Both the position numbers and the translations under genes were made by a program. 64,000 bases of DNA from NCBI GenBank assembly GCA_003003925.1, contig PVWP01000002.1:186001-250000 (forward strand). The letters are read 5' to 3'. This stretch comes from Aphanothece cf. minutissima CCALA 015 (GTDB lineage: Bacteria; Cyanobacteriota; Cyanobacteriia; PCC-6307; Cyanobiaceae). Position 1 is the stretch's first letter, and every line of letters starts with the position of its first letter. The notes beneath the pieces are model-generated. The model was not told the DNA's origin, did no database searches, and saw only the letters and a program-made list of their open reading frames with translations. Of this stretch, positions 8,016 through 16,093 are shown piece after piece.

Positions 8016-8480
8016 TCAGTCCCCGTCCTCGAGCAGCAGCTGCTGGAAGGCGGTGTAGAGCTCCCGCTCGGTGTCGTCGGCCGGGAGCCGCCGCTTCGCC
8101 CCGTTCCGGGGGGTCGGGGCGGGTCGCCGGGGGGCGGCCCCGGGGGAGGCGTTGGCGCCGGTGGGCTCCCTGCCCGGCTCGCCGCTTCGGGCAGCGGGCG
8201 CCCCGGGACGGGGGCCGTCGGGGGCGGGAGGCGTCTCCAGCTGCCGCAGGCGCTCCAGCAGATGGGGGGGCACGCTGCCGTCGGCGCTGACGTTCATCAG
8301 GGCGCGGAACAGCTTCTGGGGGTCCTGTTCGGTCTCCACCGGATGGCGACGCTCAAGCGCCGAGGAGCCGGGGGCCGGGGCGCCGGCGGTCGGTGTGGGG
8401 GGCGGCGGGGCGGGCAGCGGGCGGGGCAGCTGGCGGCCGAGGGCCTCCAGCCGCTCACGGCTGCGGGCATCGAAGCTCAT
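8016..8480 (-). CDS. Conserved hypothetical protein with Pro/Ala-rich linkers
   Basis: A 154-aa soluble protein without a recognised domain. The N-terminus (MSFDARSRERLEALGRQLP) and the central block HPVETEQDPQKLFRALM...VPPHLLERLR look well ordered, and I recall similar sequences in marine Synechococcus and Prochlorococcus. The two blocks are separated by low-complexity Pro/Ala/Gly stretches (residues about 20-40 and 85-130). A C-terminal helix, TERELYTAFQQLLLED, closes the protein. It is downstream of the pentapeptide-repeat gene (10-bp gap) and upstream of umuD. Function is unknown, and no catalytic or membrane signature is seen. Confidence 0.75.
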   Translation of the reverse strand: MSFDARSRERLEALGRQLPRPLPAPPPPTPTAGAPAPGSSALERRHPVETEQDPQKLFRALMNVSADGSVPPHLLERLRQLETPPAPDGPRPGAPAARSGEPGREPTGANASPGAAPRRPAPTPRNGAKRRLPADDTERELYTAFQQLLLEDGD

Positions 8481-8490
8481 CGGGGCGGGC

Positions 8491-9006
<516 letters not shown>

Positions 9007-9224
9007 CGGCGATGAAGCGGAGAAGGCCAGCCTAGGCAAGGGCTCCACGCCGCTCCAAGGCCTGTGGAGGGGTGCCGAAGGGAAGGGGGCGACTAGCGTG
9101 ATGCAGGACCGCATCGGCGGCCCGTTCGCTCTCCGCACCCATTGATGACCAGGGACTTCCAGCCCAGGGGCTTCCGGCGATCAGGGCCCGGCCGCTGGCC
9201 CCGCACCACGGCAGCGGGACAGCG

Positions 9225-10826
9225 ATGCTGAGCAGCGTCGCCGGGGCAGGGGAGGCGGGGGCCGGGGCGATCGAGGGCCTGCTGGAGAGAATCGAGCGGC
9301 CGGCGGCCCTAGCGGACGGACAGGGGGTGATCCTGGCGGCGAACGGGGCCTTCTGCCGGCGTTCGGGGCTGGAGCCGGCGGCGCTGCGCCAGCGGTCCCT
9401 GCAGGAGCTCTGTGCCGCCGACGTGGCACCGCTGCTGGCGGGGAGCGTGGCGACCCTGCGCAGTGATCTGGTCGGTGGGCCGCAGGTCGAAGCGGCGATT
9501 CCCCTGTTCCTCACCCGCCTGCCCTCCGGTGTCGGGCCGGGGACGGTCTGGTGCCTGCTGGAGCTGCTTGACCAGCGGGTGAATCTGGCGGATCTGGATG
9601 GCCTGGTGGCCGACCGCTATGCAGACGGTGCCGTGCTGATGCATCTGCAGGTGCTGCAGCTCGACCTGGTGCGCGGCCGGCTGGGCATCGCCGCCTGCGA
9701 GGCGCTGATCGAGGAGATCGCCCACCGGCTGGAGGCGGCGCTTCCGGCCGGGGGATTCTTCTCCCGCCAGGGCGGTGACCGCCTGCTGGCCCTGGTGCCG
9801 GGAGCGATGGGCATCGACGCGGTGCGCGACATGGCCGGCGGGCTGCTGGCCCGTCTGGAGAGTCCCACCACGGTGCTGGAGCACGTCATCGAGCCGTCGC
9901 TGAACGTGGGCATCAGCCGCGCTCCCGATGACGGCAGCGAGTTTCCGCTGCTGCTGGATGCCGCCACCCGGGCACTGGAGGAAACCCACCGCCAGCCCTT
10001 CCCCAGCTGCTGCATCGCGGCGCCGGTGGAGCGGTCGGTCCAGCTGCAGGAGCTTCTGGCCCGCCCCCTCGCCCTGGCGATCGAGCAGGAGCAGCTGGAG
10101 CTGGCCTTTCAGCCGATCATCGAGCTGGAATCCGGCCGGGTGATCGCCGCCGAGGTGCTCTGCCGCTGGGATGACCCGGTGCTGGGCCGCCAGTCCCCCG
10201 CCGACTTCATCGACGTGGCCGAGGCCACGGCCCAGATCTCCTCCCTGGGGCGCTGGGTGATGGAGCGGGCGTTTGAGGCCCTGCACCGCTGGGACCTCGC
10301 CGGGCTGCAGCTCGGGCGGATCTGCGTGAACGTCTCGCCGCTGCAGGTGCAGGACCCGACCTGGAGCAGCGACCTGCTGATGGCCCTGGAACGCCACCAG
10401 CTGACGCCCGACCGCATCGTGCTGGAGCTCACCGAAGGCAGCATCCTGGAGATGTCCACCCATGTGGCCGACCAGCTGCGGGACCTGAGGCGGCAGGGGT
10501 TCGCGCTGGCCATGGATGATTTCGGCACCGGCTATTCCGGCCTGCAGCGGCTCACCGAGCTGCCCTTCAGCGAGGTGAAGATCGACCGGAGCCTGATCTC
10601 CGCGATCGACTACGACCAGCTGCAGCAGGCCATGCTCAGCGCGGTGATCCGGCTCAGTGACGCCACCGGGATCATGGTGGTGGTGGAGGGGGTGGAACGC
10701 TCCCGGCAGCGCCAGATGCTGCTCACCCTCGGCTGTCGCCACGGCCAGGGGTACCAGCTCTCGGCCCCGCTCTCCGAACAGGAGCTGGAGGCCCTGCTCC
10801 AGAGCCAGATCACACCGGAGGCCTGA
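9225..10826 (+). CDS. PAS-like / degenerate GGDEF / EAL protein, probable c-di-GMP phosphodiesterase
   Basis: A 533-aa cytoplasmic signalling protein. Residues 20-115 look like a PAS sensor (ADGQGVILAANGAFCRRSG). Residues 125-275 are GGDEF-like but carry GGDRL at 183-187, so synthesis of c-di-GMP is unlikely. Residues 285-525 are an EAL domain that keeps the residues used for metal binding and hydrolysis. These are Glu310 (in the variant EVL), Asn369, Glu401, Asp431-Asp432 in DDFGTGYS, Lys452, Glu488 and Gln508. The likely role is cleavage of c-di-GMP, with the GGDEF-like part as a regulatory GTP-binding module. It is followed after 13 bp by the DUF2721 gene. Confidence 0.9.
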   Translation: MLSSVAGAGEAGAGAIEGLLERIERPAALADGQGVILAANGAFCRRSGLEPAALRQRSLQELCAADVAPLLAGSVATLRSDLVGGPQVEAAIPLFLTRLPSGVGPGTVWCLLELLDQRVNLADLDGLVADRYADGAVLMHLQVLQLDLVRGRLGIAACEALIEEIAHRLEAALPAGGFFSRQGGDRLLALVPGAMGIDAVRDMAGGLLARLESPTTVLEHVIEPSLNVGISRAPDDGSEFPLLLDAATRALEETHRQPFPSCCIAAPVERSVQLQELLARPLALAIEQEQLELAFQPIIELESGRVIAAEVLCRWDDPVLGRQSPADFIDVAEATAQISSLGRWVMERAFEALHRWDLAGLQLGRICVNVSPLQVQDPTWSSDLLMALERHQLTPDRIVLELTEGSILEMSTHVADQLRDLRRQGFALAMDDFGTGYSGLQRLTELPFSEVKIDRSLISAIDYDQLQQAMLSAVIRLSDATGIMVVVEGVERSRQRQMLLTLGCRHGQGYQLSAPLSEQELEALLQSQITPEA

Positions 10827-10839
10827 GGGGATCCCCGGG

Positions 10840-11334
10840 ATGGTCTGGAGCGTCCCCCTGCTGCAGTCCATCGACATCGGCGATGGGCGCTCCGTGGCGG
10901 GGCTCTCCAAGGCGATCCAGCTGTCGGTGGCGCCGGTGTTCCTGTTCACCGGTGTCACCGGGCTGCTGAGCCTGTTCAGCTCCCGGCTGGCCCGGATCAT
11001 CGACCGCACCCGTGTGCTTCAGGAGGCCCTGGCGAAGTGCCGGGCGAAGCCGGATCCCGATCCGGAGGAAGGGGATCGGCTGGAGCTGGTGCTGGCGGTG
11101 CAGCGCCGCCGCACCTTCCTGATCAACCGGGCGATCCTGGCGGTCACCGTCACCGCCCTGCTGGTGGCCGCGGTGGTGGCGGTGCTGTTCATCAGCGCGG
11201 TGGCGGCCCTGGATGTCACGGCCATCGTGGTGCCCCTGTTCGTGGCGGCCATGGGGGCCATGATCGTGGGCCTGCTGCTGTTCCTGCTGGAGGTGCAGCT
11301 GGCCATCAGCCAGAACCCGCGCCGGTACTACTGA
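10840..11334 (+). CDS. DUF2721 membrane protein
   Basis: A 164-aa membrane protein with three hydrophobic segments (around 25-45, 85-115 and 120-145). A polar loop carries SSRLARIIDRTRVLQ, the conserved block of DUF2721 proteins. Function is unknown. The ATG at 10840 has GGGGATCC rather than a strong ribosome site upstream, and the gene follows the EAL gene by 13 bp, so co-transcription is likely. The C-terminus ends SQNPRRYY, a typical short basic tail on the cytoplasmic side. Confidence 0.85.
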   Translation: MVWSVPLLQSIDIGDGRSVAGLSKAIQLSVAPVFLFTGVTGLLSLFSSRLARIIDRTRVLQEALAKCRAKPDPDPEEGDRLELVLAVQRRRTFLINRAILAVTVTALLVAAVVAVLFISAVAALDVTAIVVPLFVAAMGAMIVGLLLFLLEVQLAISQNPRRYY

Positions 11335-11382
11335 GCCTGGCGCGGTACCGGCACCTGGTGGGCCGTGAATGGTTAGATCCGA

Positions 11383-11388
11383 TACAGT
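11383..11388 (+). promoter_or_regulatory. Candidate -10 element giving a leaderless HPP mRNA
   Basis: TACAGT stands six bases before the ATG at 11395. A -10 box normally places the start site six to eight bases downstream, which here coincides with the A of the ATG. Transcription from this promoter would therefore give a leaderless mRNA. No Shine-Dalgarno is present between the box and the ATG. There is no clear -35, so this stays a candidate. Confidence 0.35.
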
Positions 11389-11394
11389 TTGGCC

Positions 11395-11922
11395 ATGGCT
11401 CTGGCCTTCCTCGTCCCCCTGATCCAGTCCCAGAGGCGCAAGGGGCGGGCCTATCAGCCCAGCTTCCGGCCCACCGAGGTGCTCCTCTCCTGGACCGGTG
11501 CCCTGGTCGCCATCACCCTGCTGGGCCTGATCAGCGCCGCCAGCCGCTACCCGCTCGTCGCCGCCCCGCTGGGGGCCTCCAGCGTGCTGCTGTTCGGGCA
11601 TCCCGAGAGCCCCCTGGCCCAGCCCCGCAATCTGCTGCTGGGCAACGGGCTGGCCGCCCTCGCGAGTGTGGTCTGCGTCGCCTGGCTGGGGACGGCCCCC
11701 TGGGTGATGGGGCTGGCGGTGGCGCTGGCGATCGCCGCCGGACAGCTGCTGCGCTGCCTCCATCCCCCCGCCGGCGCCGTCGCCCTGCTCGGGGTGCTGC
11801 TCCACGCCGGGCCGTCGTACGTCGTCGCGCCGGTCCTGGCCGGTTCCCTGGTGCTGCTGCTGGTGGCGCTGGGCTTCGGCTGGCTGATTCCCGGCCGTCG
11901 CTACCCGCATCACTGGTTCTGA
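11395..11922 (+). CDS. HPP family membrane protein
   Basis: A 175-aa integral membrane protein with four to five hydrophobic helices and the family signature LHPPAGAVAL near residue 126. HPP proteins in cyanobacteria and chloroplasts have been linked to nitrite transport across membranes, but most members are uncharacterised, so the substrate here is an inference at best. The motif PLGASSVLLFG near residue 60 is also typical of the family. The start ATG at 11395 is preferred over TTG at 11389 two codons earlier. The 61-bp gap after the DUF2721 gene contains a TACAGT box, so it may have its own promoter. Confidence 0.87.
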   Translation: MALAFLVPLIQSQRRKGRAYQPSFRPTEVLLSWTGALVAITLLGLISAASRYPLVAAPLGASSVLLFGHPESPLAQPRNLLLGNGLAALASVVCVAWLGTAPWVMGLAVALAIAAGQLLRCLHPPAGAVALLGVLLHAGPSYVVAPVLAGSLVLLLVALGFGWLIPGRRYPHHWF

Positions 11923-11992
11923 GGCCCTGATCGCCGCCACCCGCCGCTGGTGGCGGCCACCGGGAACCCTTGGGGCAGAGGATCCCCTGCCC

Positions 11993-12376
11993 ATGGCCCC
12001 CGGCCCCGCCCGCTGCCGCAGCGCCGCCCAGCGAGACGGCGCCTGGGCGGAACAACGGGTGCTGCGGCTGCTGCGGCGGCGCGGCTGGGAGCTGCTGGAG
12101 CGCAACTGGCGCTGCCGTTGGGGGGAACTGGACCTCATCGTCCGGAAGCCGGGGCGCCTGCTGCTGGTGGAGGTGAAGGGGCGTCGCGCCGGCAGCCTGG
12201 ATGGCAGCGGAACGGCGGCCCTGCGCTGGCAGAAGCGCCGGCGGCTGGCGCGGGCCTGGGACTGCTGGCTGGCGGCCCATCCCCGCTGGGAGCGGACGCC
12301 GGTGGAGCAGGTGGCGGCCCTGGTGCCGTTGCCGCCGGCCCGGGCTCCGGTGCGATGGGTCCGGCTGGGGGACTGA
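11993..12376 (+). CDS. yraN: YraN/UPF0102 family endonuclease-fold protein
   Basis: A 127-aa protein with the restriction-endonuclease-like fold of the YraN (UPF0102) family. The visible signature is a GXXAE-type helix (DGAWAEQRVLRLLRRRGW), then WGELDLIV with the acidic residues Glu and Asp, and LLVEVKGRR with Glu-x-Lys, which together form a PD-(D/E)XK-type site. Its cellular role is poorly defined, possibly in DNA transactions. It is shorter than a typical nuclease but normal for the family. The C-terminal part is unusually Arg/Trp/Pro rich. It is convergent with the small secreted-protein gene 46 bp downstream. Confidence 0.88.
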   Translation: MAPGPARCRSAAQRDGAWAEQRVLRLLRRRGWELLERNWRCRWGELDLIVRKPGRLLLVEVKGRRAGSLDGSGTAALRWQKRRRLARAWDCWLAAHPRWERTPVEQVAALVPLPPARAPVRWVRLGD

Positions 12377-12421
12377 AGCGAGCCTCCGAAGGTCCGCCGC
12401 TCCGGCGGGGGAGAAGGGGCC

Positions 12422-12775
12422 TCAGGGCTGGGCGGGGGCCGGGGCGGCCGTGGCCGGCGTGGCGGCCGGGGTCGGGGCTGGCGTCATCGTGTAGTACACG
12501 GTGCAGCGGTAGCGGGTGTTGTCCAGACCCACCTCCAGGTCCTCGCAGACGGTGCGGGTGACCGTGGCGCCCTTGGGCACCTGGCTCCTGGCCTGCTGCC
12601 GGGTCGCCTGACGGTCGAAGATCGATTCGGCGGTGACGCTGCCGGCCCGGGCGGGTCCCGCCGGCAGGGCCACAACGGCGGCCAGGGCACCGGCCACCAG
12701 CGCACCGGCCAGCAGGGGCCCCGCCAGCAGGGGGCCGCTGCGCCTGGCGTCGCTGCGTCGCAATGTCTGGGCCAT
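12422..12775 (-). CDS. Small secreted protein, unknown function
   Basis: A 117-aa protein with a cleavable-type signal sequence. A basic N-terminus (LRRSDARRS) precedes a long Ala/Leu/Val-rich helix that ends near PAGPARAGS. The mature part has a conserved-looking core (ESIFDRQATRQQARSQVP) and two cysteines in TVCEDLEVGLDNTRYRCTVYY, which could form a disulfide in the periplasm. The tail is low-complexity Pro/Ala/Thr. No domain is recognised; the core may be conserved in related picocyanobacteria. It is divergent from ksgA (78-bp gap), so both promoters must lie there. Confidence 0.72.
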   Translation of the reverse strand: MAQTLRRSDARRSGPLLAGPLLAGALVAGALAAVVALPAGPARAGSVTAESIFDRQATRQQARSQVPKGATVTRTVCEDLEVGLDNTRYRCTVYYTMTPAPTPAATPATAAPAPAQP

Positions 12776-12853
12776 GGGGGGAGAAGCAAACGCTGCTCCT
12801 GCTCTAGCCAGGCCGGACGGCGCTGCAATCTGGGGAGACCTGCCGGCGCCTCC

Positions 12854-13699
12854 ATGACCTTCAGCGGCCACCGGGCCCGTAAGCGCTTCGGGCAGCACTG
12901 GCTCACCGATGGCCAGGTCCTCGATCGCATCGTGGCCGCCGCCGAGCTGCGGAGCGACGACCACGTGCTGGAGGTCGGCCCGGGCCGGGGCGCCCTGACC
13001 GAACGGCTGCTGGCGTCGCCGGCGGCCTCGCTGCTGGCGGTGGAACTGGACCGGGACCTGGTGACGGGCCTGCGGCAGCGGTTCGCTGGCGACGGGCGCT
13101 TCACCCTGATCGAGGGGGACGTGCTGGAGCTGGCGCTGCCCTTCCCCGACCGTCCCGCGCCGACCAAGGTGGTCGCCAACATCCCCTACAACATCACCGG
13201 ACCGCTGCTGGAGCTGCTGGTGGGGCGCCTGGGCCGGCCCGCCCCCTGCCGCTTCGAGCGCCTGGTGCTGCTGGTGCAGCAGGAGGTGGGCCAGCGGATC
13301 CGGGCCCGGCCGGGCAGCAGCGCCTTTTCGGCCCTCAGCGTGCGTCTGCAGCTGCTGGCCCGCTGCCGCAGCGTCTGCCCGGTGCCGCCCCGCTGCTTCT
13401 CCCCGCCGCCGAAGGTCACCTCGGAGGTGATCGTGATCGAACCCGTCCCGCCGCAGTCCCTGCCGCCGCGGGACCTGGCCCTGGCGGTGGAGCGGCTGCT
13501 GACGCGCTGCTTCGCCGGACGGCGCAAGATGCTGCGCACCACCCTGGCGGGCCTGCTGCCGGCGCCCCAGCTGCTGGAGGTGGCCGCCGCCGCCGGTGTG
13601 GATCTGCAGCAGCGGCCCCAGGAGCTGGGGCCCGAGCGCTGGCTGGCCCTCGCCACCGGCTTGAATCGGGCATCGAGCGCCGATCCCGGCGGAGCGTGA
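12854..13699 (+). CDS. rsmA: 16S rRNA (adenine1518-N6/adenine1519-N6)-dimethyltransferase KsgA/RsmA
   Basis: A 281-aa enzyme that dimethylates two adjacent adenines in the 3' hairpin of 16S rRNA as a late ribosome assembly checkpoint. The N-terminus KRFGQHWLTD and the SAM-binding loop LEVGPGRGALTERLL are diagnostic. The catalytic NIPYNITGPLL motif (NLPY in many species) contacts the target adenine. The C-terminal helical domain includes SPPPKVTSEV and FAGRRKMLRTTL. The first ATG gives the expected length. It is followed by ispE five bases downstream, the usual ksgA-ispE order in cyanobacteria. Confidence 0.95.
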   Translation: MTFSGHRARKRFGQHWLTDGQVLDRIVAAAELRSDDHVLEVGPGRGALTERLLASPAASLLAVELDRDLVTGLRQRFAGDGRFTLIEGDVLELALPFPDRPAPTKVVANIPYNITGPLLELLVGRLGRPAPCRFERLVLLVQQEVGQRIRARPGSSAFSALSVRLQLLARCRSVCPVPPRCFSPPPKVTSEVIVIEPVPPQSLPPRDLALAVERLLTRCFAGRRKMLRTTLAGLLPAPQLLEVAAAAGVDLQQRPQELGPERWLALATGLNRASSADPGGA

Positions 13700-13704
13700 T
13701 CCCG

Positions 13705-14655
13705 ATGGCAGATGTGACGGTGCGGGCCCCCGCCAAGATCAACCTGCACCTGGAGGTGCTGGGTCTGCGGCCGGACGGCTACCACGAGCTGGCGATGGTG
13801 ATGCAGAGCATCGACCTTGCCGACACCCTGGTGCTGCGCACCACCGCCGACGCCATGATCCGGCTGCGCAGCGACAACGCCGACCTGCCCAGCGACGGCA
13901 CCAACCTGATCGTCAGGGCGGCCGAGCTGCTGCGCTCCCGGGTGGGCCTGCCGGAACTGGGGGTGGACATCACGCTGCACAAGCGCATCCCCATCGGCGC
14001 CGGCCTGGCGGGGGGCTCGAGCGATGGGGCCGCCGCCCTGGTGGGCCTTGACGCCCTCTGGGGCCTGGCCCTGGGCAGCGAGCGGCTGCACGGGCTGGCG
14101 GCCGAACTGGGATCGGACATGCCGTTCTGCCTGGAGGGTGGCACCCAGCTCTGCTTCGGCCGCGGGGAGCGGCTCGAGCCCGTGACGGCGCACGGGGCGC
14201 CCGGCCAGGCGGTGCTGCTGATCAAGCATCCAGAGGCCAGTGTCTCCACCCCCTGGGCCTACGGCCGCTGCCGGGACCTGCGCAGTGACTTCTATCTCGA
14301 CGCCGAAGCCGACTTCGAGCAGCGGCGCCAGGCTCTGCGCCAGGGCCCCCTGGTGACGGCCCTGGCCGGCCGGGGCCCGCTGCCCCATCTGCGCAACGAT
14401 CTGCAGGCGGTGGTGGAGCCGGAGGTGGCGAGCATCCGCGCCGGCCTCGACCTGCTGCGCCGCGGCCCGGGGGCCCTGGCCGTCGCCATGAGCGGCTCGG
14501 GGCCGAGCCTCTTCGCGCTCCATCCGGATCTGGCCACGGCTGAGGCGGCCCGGGAGTCCCTGGCGGAGCCGCTGGAGGCCCTGGGCTTCGACGCCTGGTG
14601 CTGCCGCTGCGGCGGATCCGGTGTCAGCCTGGTGACGGATGGATCCGCGCCATGA
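13705..14655 (+). CDS. ispE: 4-diphosphocytidyl-2-C-methyl-D-erythritol kinase IspE
   Basis: A 316-aa GHMP-family kinase that phosphorylates CDP-methylerythritol in the MEP pathway. This pathway supplies isoprenoid precursors for carotenoids, quinones and the phytyl tail made by ChlP elsewhere in this window. The N-terminal VRAPAKINLHLEV is followed by the GHMP ATP-binding loop PIGAGLAGGSSDGAAAL and the C-terminal MSGSGPSLFAL. A GTG at 13696 would also open the frame, but it leaves no room for the GGAG ribosome site at 13691-13694, which suits the ATG at 13705. The stop overlaps the next ATG by 4 bp. Confidence 0.95.
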   Translation: MADVTVRAPAKINLHLEVLGLRPDGYHELAMVMQSIDLADTLVLRTTADAMIRLRSDNADLPSDGTNLIVRAAELLRSRVGLPELGVDITLHKRIPIGAGLAGGSSDGAAALVGLDALWGLALGSERLHGLAAELGSDMPFCLEGGTQLCFGRGERLEPVTAHGAPGQAVLLIKHPEASVSTPWAYGRCRDLRSDFYLDAEADFEQRRQALRQGPLVTALAGRGPLPHLRNDLQAVVEPEVASIRAGLDLLRRGPGALAVAMSGSGPSLFALHPDLATAEAARESLAEPLEALGFDAWCCRCGGSGVSLVTDGSAP

Positions 14656-14954
14656 CCGACGAACGACCCGCCCCGCCGCCGCGCAAGGGACCCCTCAGTT
14701 TCCTCTCCGGTGCCCTCACCAGCGGACTGCTGGCCTGGCTGAGCCTGGGGGTGAGCCAGCGGGTGGTGGGCTGGTACGTGACCCATCCCCCCCACTTCGA
14801 CTCGGCCTTCGCCCAGAGCATCGCCACCGCCATGAAGACCCTGATGGTGGGGATGTGCTTCCTGGCCACCTTCACCTTCGCCTTCATCGGCCTGGGGCTG
14901 TTCCTGGTGTTCATCCGCAGCCTTTGGCCGGCCGAGGCCGAATCCCCTTCCTAA
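14652..14954 (+). CDS. DUF3082 membrane protein
   Basis: A 100-aa protein with two predicted transmembrane helices (about residues 15-40 and 62-92). They are separated by a loop (WYVTHPPHFDSAFAQSIA), with a helix-starting block TAMKTLMVGMCFLATFTFAF. This matches the DUF3082 family found next to ispE in cyanobacteria. Function is unknown. The ATG overlaps the ispE TGA as ATGA, so translation is probably coupled. Confidence 0.85.
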   Translation: MTDERPAPPPRKGPLSFLSGALTSGLLAWLSLGVSQRVVGWYVTHPPHFDSAFAQSIATAMKTLMVGMCFLATFTFAFIGLGLFLVFIRSLWPAEAESPS

Positions 14955-14981
14955 GCTGCCCCCCTGCCGTCCCTCCCGCCG

Positions 14982-15077
14982 ATGACACCCCACGACCTGG
15001 GTCTGCTGGTGGTCCTGCTGCTGCCGGGCATGCTCCTGTCGGTCCTGCTGCTCAGCACCTTCGCCGCCGGCGGCTGA
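14982..15077 (+). CDS. Possible 31-aa single-helix membrane protein
   Basis: A short open reading frame ([20 protein letters not shown] followed by a [11 protein letters not shown] tail) sits in the 154-bp space between the DUF3082 gene and pdhB, on the same strand. It encodes one hydrophobic helix with a glycine tail. The size and layout recall the small single-helix subunits of photosystem and cytochrome complexes, but it does not match any of those I know (PsaM, PsbX, Psb30, PetG, PetN). No clear ribosome site is present. Treat as a candidate gene only. Confidence 0.4.
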   Translation: MTPHDLGLLVVLLLPGMLLSVLLLSTFAAGG

Positions 15078-15079
15078 GA

Positions 15080-15085
15080 TAGGTT
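15080..15085 (+). promoter_or_regulatory. Candidate -10 element of pdhB
   Basis: TAGGTT lies 24 bases before the pdhB GTG start. It resembles the relaxed -10 box common in Synechococcus promoters. Its spacing would give a leader of about 15 bases. No -35 is evident. Confidence 0.3.
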
Positions 15086-15108
15086 GGCCGCGCACAGGCC
15101 CCTGCTCC

Positions 15109-16092
15109 GTGGCTGAAACTCTTCTGTTCAACGCCCTGCGCGAAGCCATCGACGAGGAGATGGCCCGCGACCCCCATGTCTGTGTCATGGGAGAGGACGT
15201 GGGCCATTACGGCGGCTCCTACAAGGTCACCAAGGACCTGTTTGAGAAGTACGGCGAACTGCGGGTGCTGGACACCCCCATCGCCGAGAACAGCTTCACC
15301 GGCATGGCCGTCGGTGCCGCCATGACCGGCCTGCGGCCGATCGTGGAGGGCATGAACATGGGCTTTCTGCTGCTCGCCTTCAACCAGATCTCCAACAACA
15401 TGGGGATGCTGCGTTACACCAGCGGCGGCAACTACACGATCCCGGCGGTGGTGCGCGGACCCGGTGGCGTCGGCCGCCAGCTCGGCGCCGAGCACAGCCA
15501 GCGCCTCGAGGCCTACTTCCATGCCGTGCCCGGCATCAAGATCGTGGCGGTGAGCACCCCCACCAATGCCAAGGGCCTGATGAAGGCCGCCATCCGCGAC
15601 AACAATCCGGTGCTCTTCTTCGAGCACGTTCTTCTCTACAACCTCAGCGAGGAGATCCCCGAGGGCGACTACATCTGTGCTCTCGACCAGGCCGAGGTCG
15701 TCCGTGAAGGCAAGGACGTCACGATGCTCACCTATTCGCGCATGCGCCACCACTGCCTCAAGGCGGTGGAGCAGCTGGAGGCCGAGGGTGTGGATGTGGA
15801 ACTGATCGACCTGATCAGCCTCAAGCCCTTCGACATGGAGACCATCGCCCGCTCGATCCGCAAGACCCATCGGGTGGTGGTGGTGGAGGAATGCATGAAG
15901 ACCGGCGGCATCGGCGCCGAACTGATCGCCCTGATCACCGAGCACTGCTTCGACGACCTGGACGCCCGGCCGGTGCGCCTCTCCTCCCAGGACATCCCCA
16001 CCCCGTACAACGGCAACCTGGAGAACCTCACCATCATTCAGCCCCACCAGATCGTTGCCGCGGCGCACGATCTGAAGGCGGGTCGACGCTGA
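15109..16092 (+). CDS. pdhB: Pyruvate dehydrogenase E1 component, beta subunit
   Basis: A 327-aa transketolase-like subunit that, with PdhA, decarboxylates pyruvate using thiamine diphosphate and feeds acetyl-CoA synthesis. The N-terminus [19 protein letters not shown] and [21 protein letters not shown] carry the glutamates that sit at the cofactor. The central block [16 protein letters not shown] is typical, and the C-terminal transketolase domain includes LKPFDMETI and [13 protein letters not shown]. The start codon is GTG. In cyanobacteria E1 subunits are usually scattered, and here pdhB lies alone just upstream of secD (1-bp gap). Confidence 0.95.
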   Translation: MAETLLFNALREAIDEEMARDPHVCVMGEDVGHYGGSYKVTKDLFEKYGELRVLDTPIAENSFTGMAVGAAMTGLRPIVEGMNMGFLLLAFNQISNNMGMLRYTSGGNYTIPAVVRGPGGVGRQLGAEHSQRLEAYFHAVPGIKIVAVSTPTNAKGLMKAAIRDNNPVLFFEHVLLYNLSEEIPEGDYICALDQAEVVREGKDVTMLTYSRMRHHCLKAVEQLEAEGVDVELIDLISLKPFDMETIARSIRKTHRVVVVEECMKTGGIGAELIALITEHCFDDLDARPVRLSSQDIPTPYNGNLENLTIIQPHQIVAAAHDLKAGRR

Positions 16093-16093
16093 G

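Noticed and set aside
13696..13704. GTG start for ispE at 13696
   Set aside because: The GGAG ribosome site would be only one to two bases away; the ATG at 13705 has proper spacing.
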